Shown here: piece by piece, positions 8,521 to 18,605 of the stretch | How positions within the stretch are numbered: the stretch's first letter is position 1 | Layout: each line of letters opens with the position of its first letter | Assembly: GCA_015207155.1 (NCBI GenBank) | Contig: JADEXK010000005.1 | Span: 1-64,000, forward strand | Direction of reading: 5' to 3' | DNA from: Nostocales cyanobacterium LEGE 11386 | Lineage (GTDB): Bacteria > Cyanobacteriota > Cyanobacteriia > Cyanobacteriales > Nostocaceae | Length of the DNA: 64,000 nt | Notes under the pieces: generated by a model | Seen by the model: the letters and a program-made list of their open reading frames with translations, nothing else | The model's database searches: none | What the model was told of the DNA's origin: nothing | Made by a program: the position numbers and the translations under genes

Positions 8521-9258
8521 TTATGTCGGTAGTTGCATCAAAATATCTGTAAACATATTTGACCATTTGTTATAGTGTGGAACTATTACATTACCAAAGT
8601 CTTTAAAAATTCTTATTTCTATTTTTTCATTTGTTTCTATCAGAGGAGATTCCATTTGTATATAGACATGATCCTCAGCATATCTCATGCCACGACCTGA
8701 ATAAAATGCTAGTGAAGCTGACTGTAATTCTTGAGAGTCTTTTCTTCGGTCAGCATACGAGGTATGTGCAAATACTTTATTCCTAAGCCTAGTGTAATGG
8801 ATGATTTCTGTTTCACGTTTCTCCAATAGGCTGTTTTTGTTTTCTTCATTTGGAACCAGGTTTTCGTAGTCAGTTTTTTTAAGAGCTTCCAAAAATTCTA
8901 TATAAGTTCTTTTAAGCATTTTATCTAAACCACATACAGTCATCGTATAGTTACTAAATCTTGATAAAAAATTTGACCTAAATTGATGAACCCACAGTAA
9001 AGCATCAGGTACTAACATGAAATTTTCATTACTGATGTCACTATTAGAAGAAATTCCAAATTCTTTTACTGCTTTTGCATATTGAAAATTTTTATAGCTT
9101 ATATATTCCTCATCTCGTAAGTGATAAAGAATATCTTCTGATGTTTGGACAGCATCTTTAATATCAAGAAAAGTTAGCGGTTTTTCTATTGGTAGGAATG
9201 GAATGTCGTATATCTGAATCTTAAATATCAATTCCTCTATAGTTCTAGAGATTCTCAT
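8521..9258 (-). CDS. Unknown protein with HEPN-like RNxxxxH motif, 245 aa
   Basis: A mostly helical protein. 'TRLRNKVFAHTSY' contains the R-x(4-6)-H pattern of HEPN ribonuclease-like domains, and the all-helical context fits. No transmembrane segment was seen. Its codon use is more AT-rich than the genes on either side, and it is separated from them by 208 bp and by 373 bp holding a MITE-like element, so it looks like a later insertion into the Ro/ThiF cluster. If it is a HEPN nuclease, a toxin or RNA-processing role is possible; this is inference from one motif. Confidence 0.6.
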   Translation of the reverse strand: MRISRTIEELIFKIQIYDIPFLPIEKPLTFLDIKDAVQTSEDILYHLRDEEYISYKNFQYAKAVKEFGISSNSDISNENFMLVPDALLWVHQFRSNFLSRFSNYTMTVCGLDKMLKRTYIEFLEALKKTDYENLVPNEENKNSLLEKRETEIIHYTRLRNKVFAHTSYADRRKDSQELQSASLAFYSGRGMRYAEDHVYIQMESPLIETNEKIEIRIFKDFGNVIVPHYNKWSNMFTDILMQLPT

Positions 9259-9393
9259 ATAGGAATTTGCCTTAAATTTTTTGAATATTTTCTTCAGTTT
9301 ATTGGGCGCTTCAGGTATAAAAATACAGCAGCTATTTTAAATTTCTCAAATGTATATAATTTAGTTACTTGGCTTGAGCAAAATACAAGTCAT

Positions 9394-9573
9394 TAACCCT
9401 GTTTTATCACTTTCGGAAAACAATAATCGAATCAAAACTCTGAAACTTTGATTCAATCAAGTTTTGAGCCTTTATTTTCTAACAGAAACTAAAATTTATA
9501 GCCAAAAACTGAAAAGTAAAGCTCCGAAAGGTTTCCAGAGGTGGGCTTCTCCCAGATTGACAAAACAGGGCTA
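9394..9573. mobile_element. MITE-like element with TA-flanked inverted ends
   Basis: The left end (TAACCCTGTTTTATC, 9394-9408) and right end (complement reads TAGCCCTGTTTTGTC, 9559-9573) form 15-bp terminal inverted repeats with two mismatches. Both ends carry TA, as in Tc1/mariner-type (IS630) target duplications. The 180-bp interior has no ORF. It occupies most of the gap 9259-9631; the remainder shows nothing else. Confidence 0.5.
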
Positions 9574-9631
9574 AAATCTACAAAGCAGGCAATGCTTACT
9601 ATTTATAATAAGCATTACCATACCTCATAAA

Positions 9632-11199
<1,568 letters not shown>

Positions 11200-11255
11200 C
11201 AACTGCCAGTTGATAAATTTGATTGATGAAATTCTCTGTTTTATTTCTTTTCTTC

Positions 11256-11365
11256 GCGTACCCTACGGGAACGACTTCGTCGAACGCGTCCTTTGTGGTA
11301 TGCGCTGTGCGCACGCTTCGCGAACGTTAAAAAAAATCACGCAGAGACGCAGAGGCGCAGAGAAA
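11256..11365. repeat. Dispersed Nostoc-type intergenic repeats
   Basis: A GC-rich segment with several small inverted motifs (CGTACCCTACGGGAACG, TGCGCTGTGCGCACG) is followed by a 'cgcagagacgcagaggcgcagag' type run split over 11339-11361. Related runs occur near 8341-8370. They have no coding content and are typical filler repeats of filamentous cyanobacteria. Confidence 0.5.
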
Positions 11366-11386
11366 ATAGATGTTTGATGCTACTCC

Positions 11387-11640
11387 CTAAAAGTAGTAGC
11401 TGCGTAAGCTGCCGTCATATCTGCCACTATTACGACAGCACTTTTTGAAAGCAGCGACCAGAACCACAGGGGCAAAGGTCATTGTTCCCTAGCTTTTCCT
11501 GTAGTTCCTTGTTGCCATGAACAACGCGATCGCCACTTTTAACGGCTGTTTCTGAAGGATAGCCACGACGACGTTTACTTAATAATTCAAAAGCAAAAAT
11601 CGTCGTAATCTTCAGGCTCGATGTTGAAAGAATTAATCAT
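11387..11640 (-). pseudogene. Small SEC-C zinc-motif protein, two frameshifts
   Basis: The ATG at 11638-11640 has a fine Shine-Dalgarno (GGAGGTG, 7 nt). The frame reads '[15 protein letters not shown]' and then stops. Removing one T from a T-run (about 11597-11601) continues it as '[15 protein letters not shown]...[11 protein letters not shown]'. Removing one more T near 11431-11434 restores the classical SEC-C ending 'FKKCCRN' and runs to a stop at 11387. SEC-C motifs bind zinc and occur at the ends of SecA and of many RNA- or nucleic-acid-associated proteins. Both breaks are +1 T in T-rich runs, so sequencing error or recent decay are both possible. The gene sits between Y2 and Y1 in the cluster. 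Confidence 0.62.
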
Positions 11641-11672
11641 CGTTCTCACCTCCATATTGAAATGAAATAAAA

Positions 11673-11800
11673 TCACCTCATGCAAGTCGAAAAAGCTGTT
11701 GATTCACACACGGGATTGGAACCCGTAATTGCTTGATCTTAAGTCAAGTGCCTTACCATTTGGCTAGTATGTAAGCTTCTTCAGTTAGGGCACGAAGTGA
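11673..11800 (-). ncRNA. Y-RNA-like element Y2 carrying a complete tRNA-like domain
   Basis: 128 nt. The ends form an 11-bp stem (UCACUUCGUGC/GCAUGAGGUGA, two G-U pairs), followed by an asymmetric internal loop (CCUAACU opposite GACUU) and an 8-bp inner stem (GAAGAAGC/GCUUUUUC). On top sits a tRNA-like domain at 11702-11773. It begins 6 nt after the stop codon of the 241-aa gene and ends 33 nt before the SEC-C start, so it fills an intercistronic gap. Bacterial Y RNAs are known to pair a Ro-binding stem with a tRNA-like module, which is the closest known parallel. Confidence 0.68.
11702..11773 (-). tRNA. tRNA-like domain of Y2, anticodon position UAA
   Basis: 72 nt. The 7-bp acceptor (UACAUAC/GUGUGAA) has one mismatch and one G-U. 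U8-A9 are present. The D-arm GCC/GGC has GG in its loop. The anticodon arm CUUGA/UCAAG is perfect with loop CUUAAGA (UAA). The variable loop has 5 nt and the T-arm ACGGG/CCCGU is perfect with loop UUCCAAU. A UAA anticodon would mean Leu, but tRNA-Leu needs a long variable arm, and the 3' end is UCAA rather than NCCA. I therefore read it as a mimic or pseudo-tRNA, not a decoding tRNA. Confidence 0.55.
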
Positions 11801-11806
11801 AAATTT

Positions 11807-13013
<1,207 letters not shown>

Positions 13014-13102
13014 AATCTGGGATCTCTACCGTTAGAGCTACAGACCCAAGTTTGAGAGGTTTTAGTTTTGCCTCTTGGAAAGGCTTGTATTTCTATACTA
13101 CA

Positions 13103-13131
13103 TTTATAATACAAAAATTACATAGTGTCAA
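13103..13131 (-). promoter_or_regulatory. Sigma-70-type promoter for the Y3/ubiquitin-like/Ro cluster
   Basis: On the minus strand TTGACA (13131-13126) and TATAAA (13108-13103) are separated by exactly 17 nt. The predicted transcription start is near 13095, about 50 nt before the composite RNA, so the whole RNA and the downstream genes would be in one transcript. Confidence 0.65.
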
Positions 13132-13239
13132 GGGGATACTACAAATTTTTGAGGGAGTGAGGAATTTTAACGTGAGTATCCAACGGAGGCGCACCTGCGG
13201 GAAGAGCGAAAGAAACATAATCCTCCGTACTTTTTATTC

Positions 13240-13277
13240 CTCACTCAGCACTCCCCTTCGACTTCGCTCAGGGCAAG
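13240..13277. repeat. Dispersed repeat, copy 1 (CTTCGACTTCGCTCAGGGC type)
   Basis: Nearly identical to 16396-16433: CTCACTCA(G/A)CACTCCCC followed by TTCGACTTCGCTCAGGGCA. Non-coding. Confidence 0.7.
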
Positions 13278-13326
13278 CGCACTCAGCATTCAGCACTATT
13301 TCTTGAAAGTTCGACAACTATCAAAA

Positions 13327-13553
13327 ACCCCTCTCCAAACCTCTCCCCTGCAAGGAGAAGCCACTGCATTGGGAGGCTTCGGCCTAATTTTAAGTATTTT
13401 GTCTGTTTGTTAAGAAAGATCCGGGTAATGGATAGCCGCATCGGAGAGGGGCAAAAATCTATAACATGGTACGAAATAATAGGCTTTTTGAGCCTCTGTC
13501 CATTATGCCTAACGGCAGGCTAACGCCAACGGGGAGAGGTTTGGAAGTGGGGT
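13327..13553. repeat. MITE-like segment with imperfect inverted ends
   Basis: The left end ACCCCTCTCCAAACCTCTCC (13327-13346) is the near-complement of the right end GAGAGGTTTGGAAGTGGGGT (13534-13553). The 227 bp between have no ORF. With the repeat at 13240-13277 it makes up most of the gene-free stretch 13132-13666. Confidence 0.45.
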
Positions 13554-13666
13554 AATATCCAGCTCATCAAACTCACGTTGATTTAAGCCTTCTGATAGTG
13601 TATTTTGTACAGCCAGCGCGTTTAGGCTGAGGGTATATGTACCCTAGCACTGTGGAGGGAATAATT

Positions 13667-13876
13667 ATGCCTAGCGGTCATGCCAGTCATAAAGGTACTT
13701 CGGATAAACCTAATACTAATGCTGATGGTCGGATGGATGATGCTGCTGACAAATCCATCAATCCTGAGGATGTGCTGCCAGAAGGTGTTACTACAAATAC
13801 AACCAGAACACAAGAATTTGTGGATTATCCGGCTGCAACTGAACGTCCAGGTGAGGAAGCAAAAACTGAAAAATAG
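13667..13876 (+). CDS. Small hydrophilic protein, 69 aa
   Basis: Starts at ATG 13667 with a clear GGAGGG Shine-Dalgarno 7 nt upstream; an in-frame ATG at 13637 has none. The product is very polar and disordered-looking ('HKGTSDKPNTNADGRMDDAA', 'EFVDYPAATERPGEEAK'), of the kind seen among stress-induced small proteins. It converges with the hybrid kinase. No family recognised. Confidence 0.6.
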   Translation: MPSGHASHKGTSDKPNTNADGRMDDAADKSINPEDVLPEGVTTNTTRTQEFVDYPAATERPGEEAKTEK

Positions 13877-13886
13877 GCGGTTACCA

Positions 13887-16292
13887 TCAGTTATGTCTTT
13901 GTCTCATCATATCTGCAATTAAAATCAATAATTCAGTTGATGCGACTGGTTTAGCAACGTGTTTCTGAAAACCAGCAGCTAATACTCGCTGTCGATCGCT
14001 TTCTCTAGCATAGGCTGTAAGGGCGATCGCGGGTATCTTCCCACCTCGTTCTGGTGGCATGGCTCTAATCCGGCGAATTAGACTATAGCCATCTACTTCT
14101 GGCATTCCTAAATCACTGATTAATAAATCAGGCGGTGACTGTGCAATTACAGCCATCGCCTCGGTGGCTGATGCGGCCATTGTGGCGATCGCTCCATACT
14201 GTTGGAGTAAGAAACTAATAAACTCAAGGGTGTCAGCCTCATCATCGACAATCAAGATTCTCAGTCCAGACAAAAGTGAGGAATCCAATTTCTGCTTGTC
14301 TTCCTGAGATTTCTGCTTTTGGACTTTTACTTTCTCTGGCATGAGGGGAAGTCTGACAGTAAATGTTGCTCCTTGTCCTTCTCCTAAACTATCTGCTACG
14401 ACAGTACCACCATGTAAACCTACTAAATGGCGAACTATTGCCAATCCTAATCCTAATCCACCAAATTTTCTGGTGATGCTACTATCTGCTTGCAGGAAAT
14501 ATTCAAATACGCGGGGTAAAAATTCCGGGGAGATGCCTTGACCTGTGTCCCGCACTGTAATTTGGGCATAGTTGGGACTGTGGTGATTATCAGCTTTGAT
14601 TGCTGACAGTATAATGTCTATCTGTTGACCAGAGGGAGTAAACTTGATGGAGTTGGAAAGCAAATTGCCCACAACTTGCTGTATACGATGAAAATCACCC
14701 CAAACTTGACCAACATTTCTATCAATTTGCTGATGAATTTGGATGGATTTTTCTTCGGCTGCTAATCGTACCATTTCTAAGGCAGCATCAATGACATATC
14801 CCAGATTCACAACAGTAAAATTCAGGCTTAACTTACCGCGAATAATCCGGGACACATCTAGCAGGTCATCAATGAGTTTAATTTGCAACTTGGCATTGCG
14901 TTCAATGATATCCAAAGCCCGATTTGTAGTTGCTTGATCAAACTTACGGCTTTTGAGCAGTGTTGACCAACCCAGAATCGGATTCAGAGGCGATCGCAAT
15001 TCATGGGAGAGAATGGCGAGAAACTCATCTTTAATTTGATTTGCTTGTTTGAGTTCTGCTTCTGCTTGTTTGCGTTCGCTAATATCCGTGCTAGCACCAA
15101 CAATCCTAATTATTTGATTATCAGTATCCCGCACCGCAAAACCGCGATCGTTTACCCACAGATAACCGCCATTTTGGTGACGCACGCGGTACTCAACCAT
15201 ATAATGATTTCCTTTTGCCATACTAGCTGTGAACTGCTCATCAACCATTTGTTGGTCATCAGGATGAATGCGTTCTCGCCACCATTGCCAGGTCGGTTTG
15301 GCTTCTTGTTGAGTGTAGCCAAAAATCTGATTTAGTCCCTGAGTTCTGTTTATAGTATTGCTATGGAAATCCCAATCGTAAATCAGACAGTTAGCAGCCT
15401 CAGCTGCAAGCGCAAATCTTTCGTTACTCTGCCACAAAGAAACTTCTGTGCGTCGGCGTTCTGTAATATCAAAAGCAATGCCTAAAATCTGTTGCGGTAA
15501 TCCATCAGCCGTTCTGCGAAATAAAGTTTCATAGCTACAGAACCAGCGCCATTCACCATTGAGGTGTTGAATTCGATACTCAAAAATGAAGATTTCGCCA
15601 CTACCAGCCGAGTTAAATTGTTCAAAATGAGCAGGAAGTCGAGCCAAATCCTCAGGGTGCATCAGTTTTTTAAATAATTCCGTTCCCATTGCCTGGATTT
15701 CTGCTGGACTGTAACCCCAAAGCTCGCAAATTTCGTGATTAACGTAAAAATTTCGCTGCTCAACGAGGTCATAGATGTATAGTAAACCTGGAATAATCTC
15801 GGCAATTTGTTGAATCAGATGTTTATCCCACAGTGTCTCCCAGTCAGCCGCATCATATTTTACATCTTGAGAACTTTTGCCATTGTCTTCAACGTGTTGA
15901 CGTTTGTCTGCTGTAATTTCCGTAAAAGTGGTAACAACAGCATAAGGTGCGACTTCTGTTGACTGAAACAAAGGTTGTGAATTGAGCAACAGCCAGATTA
16001 AGTTACCATTTGGCTGATAAAAACCGCTAATTACTTGCAAACAAGGCCGGCCAGACTTTAGAGCAAGCATCGCTGGGTGGGTTTCATCAGCTTGCCAAGG
16101 TAGATCAAATAAATTAAGCCCTATTAGCTGCTTAGTTGTCAATCCTAGAATGCTTTCGGCTGCGACATTACAAGCTTGGATACTACCATCAGCTAGTTGC
16201 AGTAACATTCCCTCTGCTTGACTTGCTACCGATGAGTAGTTTACTGGTTCACTAACTTGCCTGTGGTTTTGGAAGGTTTCCGCTTCTGGCAT
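13887..16292 (-). CDS. Hybrid sensor histidine kinase with three PAS domains and a receiver domain
   Basis: 801 aa. PAS-type sensor domains lie at about 20-125, 165-290 and 295-415 ('YRVRHQNGGYLWVNDRG' is a PAC motif). The HisKA dimerisation domain has the phospho-accepting His in 'LSHELRSPLNP' (about residue 430). The ATPase domain with N and G boxes ('LLSNSIKFTP', 'GLGLGLAIVRHLVG') spans about 535-655. A C-terminal receiver with phospho-acceptor Asp in 'LLISDLGMPEVDG' ends the protein. No transmembrane helix is evident, so it is probably a cytosolic redox, light or ligand sensor. The orphan output partner and signal are unknown. Confidence 0.9.
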   Translation of the reverse strand: MPEAETFQNHRQVSEPVNYSSVASQAEGMLLQLADGSIQACNVAAESILGLTTKQLIGLNLFDLPWQADETHPAMLALKSGRPCLQVISGFYQPNGNLIWLLLNSQPLFQSTEVAPYAVVTTFTEITADKRQHVEDNGKSSQDVKYDAADWETLWDKHLIQQIAEIIPGLLYIYDLVEQRNFYVNHEICELWGYSPAEIQAMGTELFKKLMHPEDLARLPAHFEQFNSAGSGEIFIFEYRIQHLNGEWRWFCSYETLFRRTADGLPQQILGIAFDITERRRTEVSLWQSNERFALAAEAANCLIYDWDFHSNTINRTQGLNQIFGYTQQEAKPTWQWWRERIHPDDQQMVDEQFTASMAKGNHYMVEYRVRHQNGGYLWVNDRGFAVRDTDNQIIRIVGASTDISERKQAEAELKQANQIKDEFLAILSHELRSPLNPILGWSTLLKSRKFDQATTNRALDIIERNAKLQIKLIDDLLDVSRIIRGKLSLNFTVVNLGYVIDAALEMVRLAAEEKSIQIHQQIDRNVGQVWGDFHRIQQVVGNLLSNSIKFTPSGQQIDIILSAIKADNHHSPNYAQITVRDTGQGISPEFLPRVFEYFLQADSSITRKFGGLGLGLAIVRHLVGLHGGTVVADSLGEGQGATFTVRLPLMPEKVKVQKQKSQEDKQKLDSSLLSGLRILIVDDEADTLEFISFLLQQYGAIATMAASATEAMAVIAQSPPDLLISDLGMPEVDGYSLIRRIRAMPPERGGKIPAIALTAYARESDRQRVLAAGFQKHVAKPVASTELLILIADMMRQRHN

Positions 16293-16395
16293 TCTGTGAA
16301 GTTGGAGAATTCTAACAAAAATGTAACATCAATCTTCTAGCTTGACATTAATTTTAGGCAAATCTTTATACCTAAAACAGAAAAATCGATTCTTT

Positions 16396-16433
16396 CTCAC
16401 TCAACACTCCCCTTCGACTTCGCTCAGGGCAAG
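16396..16433. repeat. Dispersed repeat, copy 2 (CTTCGACTTCGCTCAGGGC type)
   Basis: A near-identical partner of 13240-13277, in the intergenic region between the kinase and the 141-aa ORF. Confidence 0.7.
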
Positions 16434-16550
16434 TGAAGCGCACTCAGGAAGGAAGGACTCACTTAGTCAGGAGATGGTCTACCCTAGTGAGGGGAGTTAA
16501 CAAGTGCGATGAAATCAATGCCAGCCTAACAAGTTAAAGGAGAAGAAACG

Positions 16551-16976
16551 GTGAGTAATCTGGGTAAAAAAAGATTAGAAGTTGCTTTAGCGATCGCGAC
16601 TTATGCAATTGGTAGTGGTACTGCTTCAGCTGCGCCTACCCCTGGCGGAGAAATTCCCAAACAGATGGTGTTAACTGCATCTGATGTGGCTATGTATACG
16701 ACAATCTGGAAAATCTATTTTCATGAGGATTTATCCAGTCAAGGAATTTTAGAAATGCTATCGCAGTTGGGTTTAGTAACTCTAGCTGCTACAGGTACAG
16801 CTTATATCGTTAGCAAAGCTACTACAGCAATTGTTAGTGAAATTACAGATTTGCTGGGGCCAGTGGGATGGGGTGTTACAGCTGCGATCGCCACTTCCAT
16901 TACTGGTATATTTGCTGCTAGTTGGGCTATATACTGCGATCGTCTGGCTGCGGAAAAAGAACCACAACCCGCATAG
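16551..16976 (+). CDS. Small exported or membrane protein of unknown function, 141 aa
   Basis: GTG start at 16551 with an AAAGGAG Shine-Dalgarno about 9 nt upstream. Residues 1-28 look like a signal peptide ('VALAIATYAIGSGTASAA'). Two hydrophobic helices follow (about 70-90 and 100-128, 'VGWGVTAAIATSITGIFAAS'), and the C-terminal tail is charged. The compact Gly/Ala-rich hairpin resembles small pore-forming or bacteriocin-like proteins, but no family is recognised and no export or immunity gene is adjacent. Confidence 0.6.
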   Translation: MSNLGKKRLEVALAIATYAIGSGTASAAPTPGGEIPKQMVLTASDVAMYTTIWKIYFHEDLSSQGILEMLSQLGLVTLAATGTAYIVSKATTAIVSEITDLLGPVGWGVTAAIATSITGIFAASWAIYCDRLAAEKEPQPA

Positions 16977-17014
16977 AAACAAGGTAGATCAGGAACGAGG
17001 CTGATACTTTATCT

Positions 17015-17740
17015 TCATAAAGTATCTTCTTCGGTACTAGATGGAGATTTTCGTTCCTGAAATTTATTCTTAACTTGCGATATAGTTTCTTCTGCTTTCT
17101 CAGTCGTTGCTTGAGCGATGTTCTTCACCTGATCAACAGCCTTCTGGGAGTGTTGTTTTACCGTAGACTCAAAATCCTGTTTTGATTGTTCATAATCATT
17201 TTGTATAAATTCAGCAGCTTGATTGATTTTGCCGCTCAGTCCTTCGGTATATTTCTGGGGTGCTTGAACTGCTTTCTCCAAAACAATAACGCGCTTATCG
17301 CCTACGCTAGAAATCATAATTGGCTCAAGTAGATATGTCCCTTCCATTAGTCCTTGCCAACCACTAGAAGAAAACAGATAATTAACAACAGTTCCTGTTT
17401 CCACATTAAATAGCAAGTCCAAAATTTTTCCCACTTTTTTACCAGTATCTGTCCAAACCTCACTACCAATCACAGGTTTAACTGATTGGAGTTTTGAGCT
17501 TTGATCATCCTGATATCTAACTAAAACGCTATCGTCTCCAATTGCTTCAATTTGCTCCCAAGTAAAACTTTTTTGCTTGCCACCCAGCCATCCCGATTTA
17601 CAGGACAAACCCAAAATTGTTTGTGCCTGACTATCTAATAAAAGCCGTGAAACCCGACCAACTTCTTCAGCCGTTTGACGATCAAGCACCAGGCGATTTA
17701 GCAACTCACTTTGCTTTAAAACTTTAGATAGTGTAGACAT
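17015..17740 (-). CDS. PRC-barrel domain protein with long amphipathic C-terminal tail
   Basis: 241 aa from ATG 17738-17740, which has TAGGTG as a plausible Shine-Dalgarno; a TTG six codons earlier is possible. There are two PRC-barrel-like segments ('LVLDRQTAEEVGRVSRLLLD' and 'SEVWTDTGKKVGKILDLLFN'). From about residue 160 the protein becomes a Lys/Glu/Gln-rich helix with 11-residue-like periodicity ('QAAEFIQNDYEQSKQDFE'), similar to LEA or apolipoprotein-like tails. PRC barrels occur in photosynthetic reaction centre H subunits and in RNA-processing proteins. The role here is unknown, perhaps membrane- or stress-related. Confidence 0.75.
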   Translation of the reverse strand: MSTLSKVLKQSELLNRLVLDRQTAEEVGRVSRLLLDSQAQTILGLSCKSGWLGGKQKSFTWEQIEAIGDDSVLVRYQDDQSSKLQSVKPVIGSEVWTDTGKKVGKILDLLFNVETGTVVNYLFSSSGWQGLMEGTYLLEPIMISSVGDKRVIVLEKAVQAPQKYTEGLSGKINQAAEFIQNDYEQSKQDFESTVKQHSQKAVDQVKNIAQATTEKAEETISQVKNKFQERKSPSSTEEDTL

Positions 17741-17922
17741 ATTCAAAGCACCTACCAAGGATTGATGATAATATTATACTAAGAATTTAGTATCCATAAG
17801 TCCGTATTCAAGAATTGTCATCATATAGCAGTTTTAAATCCCTCTGAAAATTTTTTCTTTCTTCTCTCCCAAATACAAGAGGGTTTCAGAGAGTTCTTGC
17901 GTAAGTCCTAACTATATAAGAC

Positions 17923-18038
17923 TTAAATAAGGAAGTGCTGTTGGAGTCAGAAGTCAGAAGGAAAATTGGTGGGGGATTTAAACCCATTTGGCAAGAAGAA
18001 AGACTTCTTCCTTCTTTCTTCTTCCTTCTTCCTTTGTT
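17923..18038. repeat. Dispersed intergenic repeat, copy B
   Basis: The inverted partner of 5746-5882, 12 kb away; it lacks the 19-nt internal segment of copy A. It has a pyrimidine-rich end (CTTCCTTCTTTCTTCTTCC) and no ORF. The rest of the gap 17759-18097 holds nothing notable. Confidence 0.7.
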
Positions 18039-18097
18039 AAATATCCCAGACAAATAAATCCCATGACTAACGACTGTAGCGAGAGGACATAATTACA

Positions 18098-18433
18098 ATG
18101 CAGATATTTTTAATTCTTGCCATATTGGTAGCACTATTAAGCGTATTTTTCGCATTTCAAAATGCTGTTCCCATCAGCGTTACACTATTAGCTTGGAATT
18201 TTGAAGCTTCACTAGCGATTGTCCTCATCTTGACCCTAGCCATAGGAATAATCATTGGCTTAATGGTTTCAATTCCTAATATAATTAAACGCAACATCAG
18301 AATTTCCAAATATAAAGGAAAAATTACTGGATTAGAAGAAGAATCTCATAAACATTTAGAGACAATCAGCCAACAGCGACAAAGAATCGATAGCCTGGAA
18401 AAGCATTTTAATTTAAAGGATAATAATAAGTAG
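18098..18433 (+). CDS. LapA-domain (DUF1049) membrane protein
   Basis: 111 aa. Two transmembrane helices (about 1-20 and 38-60) frame the LapA signature 'FAFQNAVPISVTLLAWNFE'. A cytosolic coiled-coil tail rich in Glu/Lys/Gln follows ('LETISQQRQRIDSLEKHF'). LapA (YciS-like) proteins are inner-membrane proteins connected with lipopolysaccharide assembly in proteobacteria; the cyanobacterial role is not established. ATG start at 18098. Single gene. Confidence 0.82.
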   Translation: MQIFLILAILVALLSVFFAFQNAVPISVTLLAWNFEASLAIVLILTLAIGIIIGLMVSIPNIIKRNIRISKYKGKITGLEEESHKHLETISQQRQRIDSLEKHFNLKDNNK

Positions 18434-18605
18434 GGCTGGCAAAATAAACGAAAAACCTAGATAAATCAAGAGATTCGGGGGGATAAAAGAGAATAAAGTG
18501 CCAGGAAAAAGGATAAAATAGGTAAAAAATCTTGTAGCAAGTTGCGTTGAGATGTATCGAAAAGCGCAAAAGCAAGAAAGAGACAATCGAACTTGGTGTT
18601 ACAAT

